Shown here in pieces: positions 12,301 to 24,300 of a DNA stretch of 64,000 nucleotides (positions are counted from its first letter, which is position 1; each line of letters starts with the position of its first letter). The stretch spans positions 2,666,001-2,730,000 of the forward strand of contig OZ020254.1 in the NCBI GenBank assembly GCA_963971285.1. Reading direction: 5' to 3'. The stretch is from Astropecten irregularis (lineage: Eukaryota; Echinodermata; Asteroidea; Paxillosida; Astropectinidae). The notes under the pieces are model-generated. The model was not told the DNA's origin. It saw only the letters and a list, made by a program, of their open reading frames with translations, and did no database searches. A program made the position numbers and the translations under genes.

Positions 12301-15300
12301 TACACCTATACTGTACAACTAGTGTACTGTGTAGGCCTACATGTATATGTACATGTACATGTACATGTAGGCTGCAACCAATGGATAGCCCCACTGTATC
12401 TAGGCAGAAAGGTGCCCGTGGATTCTCTCCCCACAGCCTGCATATTAGTATGTGGTTTATTGACTCATCATCAGCCATTCCCCTTTCCCTGCATGCCAGG
12501 GATGTTGACTGGGAGGCCCATTGGCTGTCTATGCCTGATAAGTAATGATTCATCCCTGTGCTTATTTGATCCTCTTATGCCATCTTTACAAACTGTACGT
12601 TAGGATTTTTAATATAAAACACTAAAAACATTTCAATTATTGTCTGGAAAAATATTCTCCCTTTAATATTAATAAATAATAATTCAATCATCAAATACAT
12701 GTACACTGTAACCACGAGGGAAACTGACTGATATTTAAATCATTGAAAGGTGAACAAAAGAAAAATTTACTGGAACGGGATTCGAACCAGCGACCTCCTG
12801 AATACTGTACCTGGGCGATGATAGCATTTCAAAAGTAATGGTAAAGCAATCATTAGCCTAAATTAATTTTATTTCATTCTTGATTGGTCCAGTTTCACTC
12901 AAATATGTGTCAATGACAAAACAAGTTCAAGACAATGGAGGGAAGTGATTACATGTATCTGAAGGAGAATAAGAGAGATAAAAGATTGGTTCAGAACAAT
13001 CAAAGAATTTTCACCCGGTCATTTGTAATTGAGGCTGGCCGTTGGTATTTTAGCTATTTTTTGTCTCTACACCATGTATCTTCGAATTTCCTTGACTTTT
13101 TGTTCATGTACATGTATATTATGTACAATGTACACTTACAGTACTCTGACTAAACCTTGGGCAGTCATGCACAAGACATTCGTCCATGGTGTGATATCAG
13201 TAGATCTGCCCATGAATGGAGACAAGGTCAAGGCATTCTGGGAAACATGAACATTCGTATGTACACGGAACAAAAGGCCCCATAGACCTACACGTACACA
13301 GTGTACTGTGTCAATTGGCAGCAAGACTGGGGCCAAGTTCTCACTGATCAAAATCAAATCTATTCAACCACAAAGCCAAGGAGTTCCCCAGACAACAGAA
13401 CCATTGCCACTTGCCAGTGTAGAACATAATGACAAAGTACAATGTACTGCAATACAAATTGTACATGTGTGTAGGTGTACACTTAGATGTTGCTTGAAGT
13501 TGAAGTGTACTGACATACAGTGTGTACATCATGTATAGAGCCATATTCCAAACCTTGGACTCGACCCGCCCACTCTTGCCAAAGTTTGAATTTTGTTGTT
13601 GACTGAATTAGATTTCCCGACACATTTCCTCTTTTCCATGAACAGCCTCTCACAACTAACCTACATGTATTTACCTTATTGATGGATATATACTGAAACC
13701 AGACTATGCATGTTCACTTTGCTGTTGTGTATTTCATTCTACATGTACTGTACGTAACATTACAATAGAAGTTAGCAAAAGGCTCTTGAGACAATTGATG
13801 TATGTAGCCTACATGTATACTTGAACAAGAGTGGTTTCGGTCGGTAGCCAGGGTAGTCCTACAAGGCTACATGTACATGTACACATGTACACTGTACATG
13901 AAAATCCAAGCGTGGAAAGGGATCCGTGCATACTTTACATGTATACATGACACACACATGTTGGCCCTAGTACAATGTACAGTATATATCATTAAAATCT
14001 ATAGACCATTACTGAATCATATATCGCATGAGTATGGACAACATATTGAACATACTTAAGTAATACACTAAAGAACTGGTGGGTTGTGCTATGCTGTGAT
14101 TAACCCAAAGGGGCTGGTTCCGGTTATTTGTTCCCTTGTGGTTGTACATGTAATGATGTATACACATGCATGCATGCATAGGCCTACATGTTTGACTTAA
14201 GAGTTTTAACTTTAATTGCAGACTCATGATGTTTGTATCACCATGTTTACACTTGATACCGCGAGGGCGATCAACGCGCGATCAAAGGGCGATCAATGAT
14301 GAGTGTAAACGCTCGCGCGATCAGGATCCGATCCCAGGATGAAGCGGGATCTGATCCTCCGTTGCGTGATTCAAGTGTTATCCTTCTGCCCAGAATAAAT
14401 GAGTTACCGGTAATAAGTTCACATTTCTACCTGAGAGGTGATAAGATTGTTGTTTTAACTGTTCAACCTCTCTCTCTCTCCCTCCCACCAAATCCTGGTT
14501 ATATAAATATGAATGGCACATATGTAACAATGGAATACTCCAGTGGGAACATTTTGTTGGCTGTGGCAGTTCCCATATGTACCAGGCTACCAGCTGATAA
14601 ACACCCAGAGGGAGTCACCCTCATAACAATGACCTCAATGACGAAGTCCCAAAGGTCAATAAATAATGAAATTCAGGTTGGATGTCTAGCGCAGTACACC
14701 CAGACAAAATATCAAAGGGATTATTACAGTACATGTATATGTAATGTGTGTACACTGTATACATGTAATTATGTATTTCAGCAGGAGGCCTGCATTTTGG
14801 ATACAATTTCAATTTGTAACAGGTATTCAGTTACAAAAAAAATGGAATTGTACACAGTCCTATGTACATGTACATGTATAGGACTGTGTACAATTCCATT
14901 TTTTTTTCTGGACTAAAGAGGGATTTGTTTTACAATACATACATGTACATGTACATACATGGAGAAAGCTCTGGATAAATGTTATTTGCAATTTTGCATG
15001 TACCCCTGGTATGCCCATGGTCATTTATTCTGTGTTCATTGTCACTCGTGGATAAATTACATAGACCCAAACACTGTAAGTGTAAAGTACATACATGTAC
15101 CAGTATGCAGGCCTACATGATGTATGTGCATGTACATGTAATACGTTCATATACATACATTAGGCCACATAACATACATGTACATGTACTGTGCTTCGTG
15201 TAACATGGTTTAATTTGGCATTCAAATCGAGAACTGTTCAAACAGCTTACCGGTACGTGTAGGTCAAATCAATTGTTAGGCGGCCAGTGCATGGGAGTAC

Positions 15301-18300
15301 TGAAACATGTTTGCTCATTAGTGTGACCATGGTCTGACGGCTCGTTAGCTTCTATCACCCCGAAACCTTAGGCCCAAGGCCCTATATAATTTATAATATA
15401 ATTTGTATTTTTGCTAGGACAGTTGTATTGAATCTGTAGGCCGTTGCAGTGTGTCAGACATGTGCTTGTACATGTGCATGTGCATGTGCATGTACATGTG
15501 CTGCATGTAGAGTACATGACTAGTGCTGCATATCATGTGCAAACATGTGCTGCAGTACATGTGCATGTACATTGTGCTGCATACGTTTTCAGTACATGTA
15601 CATGTGCATGTACAGTACATGTGCTGCACATGTGTGCTACTGTACAATATTGCAAACTCATGTCAGACCACAGATTGCAACCTAACTGAATTCATAGCCA
15701 CAGTCAGCGCAACATGATACCCAGAGGTTCTTCTGTGTATTAAATTATTCGTGCACTGTGTACATTTCACAATGGGTTTTCTTCTGACAGGGACTTCTGG
15801 TTGATTTGAGAAACATGTAGGCCTAAATTGGACAGGCTGTGTACAATTGTGTGTACTGTGTACATGTATGTCCAGCTGTACAGTTTCAAATTCAATGTGG
15901 AGTTTATGTGCAATGTACAGTAGGAATTATGGGCCATTACAAAAATATGCAGTAAGCAAACAACTTCTGCTTACCAGTAACTGATTCCAAAGTGTTGTGC
16001 ACGTAGATGTAGGCCTATTACAGTATGTATAGCCTACTTGATCCACTGTATAGACCTACATGTACATGTAACGTGTGCAGCATACAGTACATCCAGTATT
16101 TCTTCAATTAAAAAATATTTGATGAAAAATTTAAACTGTTTTTAATACATGTAGAATAGAATAGAATACTTCATGTAGTCGCATCGCAAGCATGTGTGTG
16201 TAATAAAACTTTAAAAAAAGGATGTACAAAGTCATTTTGGCCTAATGCATGAATTCACAACAAGTCTGAGAAGGTAGGGCTAACAAAAATACTTCTCTAC
16301 TGTACATTATGACACATACATGTAGAAGATTAACTGTTGAACCAGTCTCAACCAGACAGGTCGGGAGAAATCTGCTGTTACTACCAGTACTACTTCTACT
16401 GTCTGACCTAGCTCCTTGGTCTGATGAGGCATGGAGGTAGAAGTAGCAGCTCCATTCATTGCATATTGTGTAAAATACTGTAGTGCTGGATTTATGCACT
16501 GCAACATGCTCTGTACAAAACATATGCACATAATTATGATTGATCAATGCAAAATGGCCAACATGTACATGTACAGTACATACATTTAAGTACATGTAGA
16601 ATGTACTGTAGGCCTACCGTACACGTACAGGTATGCATACTGTATTTATGTACATAATGTACAGCATAATGTGGTCAGCTGTCCACCAATGGGATTGATT
16701 TGTCCAAGTTCTAGGTTGGACTATTGGTCAGAGCATAATCGGAGGATACAAGGCTCTCATCCAGTGTGTCTTTACATGTTTAACAGTACAACCCATACAT
16801 GTACAATGTACAGTACAATGTAAAGTACACATACATCATGTACTGTGTACAATGGCTGCTTCTTCTGACCATGGAGGAAGTTTCCATGTTCTGACCATGG
16901 CTTTGTGTACCTTCATGTTCTGACCCCTTCTCATTCAGTCCTCATCAGGATGGCTTGAATTAACTGCCCTTAGGACATTGCTGGCCAGACTGTAGAGGCT
17001 AGAGAACAAAGGCTTGGCCTTATTCCCAAGATGACATCATGTGAACGGCCTTAGTGGCCCATGGAACAATGGACCATGGAAGTAGGCCTTGTACATGGAA
17101 AATATCGGAGATGGTCCCAATGTTTGATCTTTAAATTCCAATACTGAGTACATGTCCTTGACAAGCACCTGATGTCTGGACATTGTAATACATACGGCAC
17201 GTACTGTACATGATACACTTGGATTTCGCCACAAAGGACAAGGAAGATCGGAATTGCCCATACACTGAACTGCATGTACTTGAATTTTGTTAACTGATAG
17301 TGTTCAGGATGAATACCATAGGGCCTACATAACAGTATACATGTATGTATGTACATGTGTACATGTACATGTATGTATGGTCTACAGGGTAATGTACAGT
17401 ATGACAAATGTCAACATAAACTTGTGCATGTAGGCCTACATACACATGTAGACTGAACATAAGCTTAATGCATGATACACATATTGAATAACAATGTTAC
17501 TGGTTTTCATAATCATTTAGTGTATGCATTTAGTGTGGCTACGTTGGCTACCCACAATTTTGTACGCGTCCAGTAACTGAATGGATTATTTCATTTATTG
17601 TGGAGTGTGCAGCTAGCTACTGACTAGAAGTCACAAGATCCAGCATCACCATCAGGAATTTCCTGCACGTCAAAAATCATGTCCTGGGTTTTTAATAACG
17701 CGGACCAGACATTTTCTTGGAACTAAGTATTTTCTTTCTGAAGAAAAAAAGGTCTGAAGTGCACATGTGTAGTCAAATTCCTTTTACACAGTATGATGTA
17801 CATGTAATCCACTGTAATGGACAAGATAAACACTTAAAGTGATTTCTTGATGGTGATGTAAAGGACATTCTTGCAAATAACAGTCATTGGGTCTGCACCA
17901 CCAATCCTGTTATTACAAATGGAAATCACTGACCGGTACACTGTACATGTACAGTACATGTACATGTAGGCCTACAGTGTACATGTGTACTGTACATGTT
18001 CTGTATGTACACAGCATTCTATATCCTGCTGGGCCCACAGTTTCAGCCCAGGTTTATGTTGTTGTTATCATACGACAGCGGACGCATACAGGGAAAAATC
18101 ACCTGTCTCTGATTAACGGGAAGAGCGTTCCATATCCTGAATGCACATGACCTGACTAGCTATGCAATGCTCTGACTGGCAATATGCAATGCTATCCATG
18201 ATATTGTGCTTTCCTGCCCAGAGCCAGAAACAAAAACACAATCACACAAACCACAGCAAGGTCCTCGGCTCCAAGTGTTCAGCAGTCAGCCTTTTAACCC

Positions 18301-21300
18301 AGCCTTGACCCCTGAGTGTATCCAGTCAGTCATGTTGAGATTGGAGACTATAAGGAAATACTGAGCTTGACCGCAAGTCCTATACACACTAGAAAAAAAG
18401 AAAAGAAAAAAAACCCTTAGGCCTATATGGTTCTTTGTCAAGTCTGTGATTGTTACATTGTACATGGTTAATTTGGTCATAATATTGTTGGTCATTGTAA
18501 CAACAGGGCGTGTACACTTCAGCCAATTTTACTGACTGTATCTAAGTATTTTGATGCAGTGAAACAAAAAAGGAGAACAAAAATAGGCTGAAATTTCTAA
18601 TTCTTGAGCATGGTGATAAAGTGATCTCAAATTTTTTTTAATTACCGTACATATGAATATTGGTTTGTGCTTTAAGTATTTTGTTTTTCTTGTTTAAGGA
18701 CTAATCATACTTTCATAATTTCTAGCCTTCCTCCATGGTCTAGCACAATGACATACTGAATTATGTGTATGGTGTCCAAGATTTATAACATTTACATGTA
18801 GGCCCTGTACTGTACATACATGTACTGTACAATGAAACAATGTACAATTACATTTTGTACATGGACTTGTGATGTAAGAAATACTCTGTAAAAATTATTG
18901 GTTTGGGAAATTTCTGTATGAATATTCACTATTTTGCTGTCTTTTTTGGTCAATTTTGAACTTGTTTGTGACATTGTTTGTGTAAGTTATTATTTTATTT
19001 GTTTTCCTGCCTTCAGATATTTTGGCACAGAGAAGGACTACAATGTCCTGGTCATGGACCTCCTGGGACCCAGCCTAGAGGACCTCTTCAACTTCTGCAG
19101 TCGGAGGTTCACGATGAAGACGGTCCTAATGTTAGCTGATCAGGTGGGTAACATCAAGCACTGACCAGTGTGGAATACTAGAAGCCCTCCGTTATTCAAG
19201 AGGATTTGTGCGGTGTTGAAGTTTAAGAAAGTAACGTGGCTATAATTCTACATGTCCTACATAACATGTAGCAATAATAATAATAATAATAATAAATAAG
19301 TTCTTAAGAAGCGCTTCACATTGTAAAACAATCTCAAAGCTCTTTACAAATGGATAAAATTACAATAAAAGAAAAGAGAGAAATTACATGTACGTTATTT
19401 ACATCATTACATTTCCAACAATTCTAAAAAGGTTTAAAACAAAATTAAAAATTAAAAGGCTTAAAAAGATTACAAAGGTTACAAAAAGTAAAAGTGAAAT
19501 TTGAATTTTAGTTAAAAATAAATTAAAATACATTCTTAAGACTATACAATTACATGTACAAACAGTTTGCATCATCTTGAAAAGAAAATGCAACCGCATA
19601 TTTTATCTCCATATTTTTGGGTGCATTTTGCAGTAATTACAAAGTTCTACGATTTTCAGCATATAAAATATGTTGCAGACAGTTTTTTGTAAAATGCCGA
19701 TCGAAATAGACCGACTGGAAAATAAAACCGGAAAACCACCCAAGCCTAAGTACACCTACATTTACCATTACAGCCATTTTTTCGGCCAGCCGGGCCGTAG
19801 TTGCGCTTGCATTATTATAACCACCGTGATGAGCTTTTTATGATTTCCGGATGTTTGGGAAATTTTGAGTTTCATCAGTGGTACGATGTTTGCTGATGCT
19901 GATGCTGCATGCATGGTCACCATACAAATCCTGCCCAAAACTGGTAGAATGAACAGCACCTTTGTGATAATTTACACATTTAAATTACCAATTTTACAAG
20001 TTTTTAAATGAGAAATTGCCAGCAAAAATATCACCTTCTATCTACAGTTTTATTAGCTCCCAACAAACTGAAGAGTTTTAAACTGCTGTATTAATCAAAT
20101 GTATTTTTGATTCCCCGTGAAATATCAATTTTCAAATGCCATTAATAATACCAATAAGAATTGCTCTTTACCTAGTGCTTCACACAAAAGGCCTAAAGCG
20201 TTTTACAATAAATTAATCATTCATTTACAGTATAATGTGGCATTGCTTTGAGAGTACCGGTTAATTATGTACATATGCAGGTTAGTGAAATCTGTTGAGG
20301 TCTAACTGAAATTCGGTCAAAAACCTTGAGTACCTTTGAAATTGCCTCCATTCATTATGTATGTACATGTACAGGCAGATTCCATACATGTGTACTTTCT
20401 ACATGTAAATATGCATGCACAGCATGTACAGGGACTTTTCTCTGAGCTATAGCTACACTGCTACTTAGTGCTAGGCCTCGGTATAACCCCCACAGGAATG
20501 CATATGCTTTTGCCATATGGACTTCGCAGTGCCCCAGTTAATATACGTTTGATATCAAATTTTTCGGCCGTGAGTCACAAAACACGGAAGAAATATGGAT
20601 AAGAGATCATTGAATCCTGGTTCAAATGGTCAGCTTGCAAGGTAACATGTAACAAGTCCACTTTGAAAATTTGGAACCAAGCAAGTAGGCTAATACACTC
20701 ACTCTCTTGACTTGTACGGTTCTGAAAAGAAATTTTAATTGTCGTTGCGGCCATTTTCATCCAGTCATCATCTGGGGAAAATTATACATGCAGTAACTGT
20801 TTTGGGGGTCTGCCCTTTTGTTGCTTGCTTTGCCCCAAGTGGCCTAAGCTAGCTCTGGCTTAAGTTCCGTCACCATCAACCAAAAGCTTACAGAAATTCA
20901 GCTTGCAGATTTCCTTTGAAGCTGAATCTCCATTTTAAATCTCAATCAGATCCGAGATTCAAATCCCCAGCCGTAGCCAAGGGTCTCAGTTTTGATCCCT
21001 TACACTTTTAAATGTTTGCAGAAAGTGGAGCCGAAGCCGCAGCTCACATTTCAAAGAGGTTCATGTAGCCTTAAAATGTACATTGTCAAGTCAGCTATGA
21101 GCAATGTGGATACTTTTTTTAAAGGAATAATACATGATTGGTTATGACAGAACAGCACTCACACTTTGTCTGATCTAGCATGTATAGTATACATGTATAG
21201 TATTTAAATAATAAACATGTGAAAATTTGTGCTTAATCGGACATCTGAGTCACGAGAAAAGAGCGAAAACCAGACTCAATTTTTTTAGAAAACAAAATAT

Positions 21301-24300
21301 GGTTTTGATCTTACCCCGAGATCAAAACTATTTTCAGTCTTTGCTTTACTAATTTCTGGATAAATACATCATTTCAGGTGGAAATATTTTAACGGTATGT
21401 TTCTACCAGGACCATCTTCATACCCTCAAAGTTATACATAAATCTGTGAACATTTCTGTTTGGGTATGTTACCAATCCTGTACTGTACTGTACCTTTAAG
21501 TGACTGACCGCCTGTACTAAAAGATCATAACATACGAGTACAGGTGCGTGTATGTCAGGATTTATATCTGCAAAGGTTCATTTCTCTCATGCTAAATTCA
21601 ACCCAGCATCCTGAAATTGATGGAATCCGATCAACCGGTTTGGAATTCTCCAATTGGTTTGTTTTTTTTAACAGAGGCCTGCAGCAGGATAGACCATCGA
21701 ATATTTTTTACCCGGCAGCGTTTTAACAATATAAATTAGTTTCACATTGAGATGAAAGTCACGACAGATAAACTTAAAACATGGTACCGTACGTAGATCA
21801 TGACTGCCACTGTGCCCCGTAGATAAATGTACACATTTTTCTTTTACTCAAAAACAGAAAGCAAGATCATTAAGGCTGAACGTGACAAGAAATTGTTAAG
21901 AACTGAGGACGTCATGGATCATCTTCAGTTTTTTTGCAATTTAGTGATTGGATGGTTTCGTGTTTGTCCCACTGTCACCACGGAAACCTCCATCGATCTG
22001 TGAAAGGTCATTGGTGGGCAATCTCGGATGCGATAGCCACTCTCCCACGCATTTCTGTTTTGGATTTAAGCACGGGTCTGACCTTGTTTGTTTTTTTGTT
22101 TCTGGTTGTTTTTATGTTTACAGATGATCAGCCGTATAGAATATGTCCACATGAAGAACTTCATCCACAGAGACATCAAGCCAGACAATTTCCTCATGGG
22201 CATTGGAAGGCACTGCAATCAGGTACGGCACCAACAACCTCTTAATTGCTTAGGATTACCCTTTGAAGCACTGACATTTATTAGCACTGCGTGCTCAGCG
22301 AATTCAGTGAACATGGAAAACTCAACTGTATACATGATTAGCAGCTAGGCATTAAATATTTGCTCTGAATATGTACAGTGGAATGCTGCTATAACGAACG
22401 TGTTGGGATGCACAGATATTGTTTGCTATAGTGGTCATTCTTTATAGTGATTTGAATTTAAGAACCATGCATATTCAGTATGTGTTGTACACAAAAACTG
22501 GTAGCCACAGATGATGTTCAGTATACATGTAGCCAAATGTTAGGTACATGTTTATCGGTGTTCGTTATAGTGGCATTCCACTGTATAATACATGTATATG
22601 TACATGCATATAAAAAACAATTAATTCAGTTTCAGTTACTTCAACTGCAGTATAACAGGGAGTCAGGTTGGCGTAGCGGTTCTTTCCTCGCCTTTCACCT
22701 CTGGCGGCCTGGGTTCAAGTCCGGCTCAGTCCACAAGTAGATTTGTTTTTCTGTCCCTACTTGATTCTGTGGGTTTTACAGAATCTTTCCATAAAAGGTT
22801 TTTTCAGGCTTTCCAGCTACAGTGTCTTGGGCGCTTTTTAAGGAATCCTTGGTTTCATTACCAGAAATAATAAATAATAAATAATAATAGTAATTGATCA
22901 TTTTATTGTTTGTCATTCTTCACAGCTGTTCGTGATAGACTTCGGGCTTGCTAAGAAGTACCGGGACGGACGGACAAAAGTACACATCCAGTACAGAGAA
23001 GACAAAAATCTAACGGGCACAGCAAGATACGCCAGCATCAATGCGCATCTTGGAATTGAGCAGAGGTAAAAACAGCAAACATCAACATAAACCACAAAAC
23101 CAAAAAAAAAGACACAAATTGCAAAGTGATTTCATTGGCCGATTTCACTAATGCTCTGCGATCATTGCTTAAGCTCAAATCCATCGCTAAACGGAAAATC
23201 AATCGCTACTTTGCATAGTAATTCTCCGTTTAGCGATGGATGCATTTCGATCCTAACAGGATCTTTCTCCATAATATTACATGGCATTTTGGTTTGTTAT
23301 TTTCATTACCGATTATATTAAGTTATAAAAACTGTATTATAGGCCTTATTCATGGCGCATCCATTTTGTCAACTTCCTTGTATACCCTACAGAAAAGATA
23401 ACACCAATTTTAAAAAGAAGATGGGTTCCAGACTATTTTGAATCCAAGCCTCTGTTTCATTGCACTGCTCTGAATGCAGGCCGGATGCACCATGAATAAG
23501 GCTTATATCTTCCGGTTTTCTTCTTGTTTTTACCAATGAAAATTGATTTTCTTTCTTTGTTTTGTGAAGTGTACTTGTAGAGTAATTCTAGCCATATGAC
23601 CTGTCATTGATGTAGCTGTATGGTTTGCCTGTTTTTTCTAAATTCATGTAAAATTGTTTGCACTCCTGCACGCCACAAAAACTTACATCCTCATCATGTG
23701 GTGATTGTTGATACTCCTGGATCGTTCAAAGTCTCCTAAATTATGAGTGAGCCTGAAGTTCATGTGCATGTCAGATATTCAGTACCACTTTTACTTAAAA
23801 TTCCCACACCGGGAAACTGGAAAGTCTCAATATCTTTCATATCTTTTTGTTTTCTTGCAGCCGGCGTGATGACATGGAATCACTGGGCTACGTGCTGATG
23901 TACTTCAACAGGACCAGTCTACCGTGGCAGGGTCTAAAAGCTGCCACCAAGAAACAGAAGTATGAGAAGATCAGCGAGAAGAAGATGTCCACTCCAGTGG
24001 AGGTGCTCTGTAAGGTAAGGGGAGACGGACACATTTGTTTGAATCGTTCAAATTCTACAGGACTCTGCTCCATATTAGACCAGTTTATTGCCTGTTATTG
24101 TGTGAATTTATTTCTTCAATGCAAGTAACAAACTGCTTGTCGGCCAAAATGACCTGAAATATACAACACACATGTACAAAATGCCTGGGGTTGGGAGGGC
24201 CTGACACCTTTCGATCCTAATAGGATCTTTCTCAAAGGCTTAAATCATTTAGCCTTTGAGAAAGATCCTGCTAGGATCGAAATGCGTCAGGCCCTCCCAA

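Larger units (their letters stand above)
9912..19016. other. large intron 2 of CK1 copy A, rich in TACATGTA palindromes
   Basis: Apart from the elements listed separately, this 9-kb stretch is dominated by scattered TACATG/CATGTA words, often in short runs (ATGTACATGTACATG), and by TAGGCCTAC. They are not one tandem array. Open frames here reflect this composition (MYMYMYVHVHV-type peptides) and are not genes. A trinucleotide AAT tail with CAAAGGCGCC lies at 10617-10683. Confidence 0.6.

Noticed and set aside
10943-18150. Many open frames rich in Met, Tyr, His, Val and Cys
   Set aside because: They follow from TACATG/CATGTA words; equal frames exist on both strands and none resembles a known domain.
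22658-22735. tRNA-like sequence with A and B boxes
   Set aside because: No closed acceptor stem, and it is followed by a SINE body shared with another copy; treated as a SINE, not a tRNA gene.
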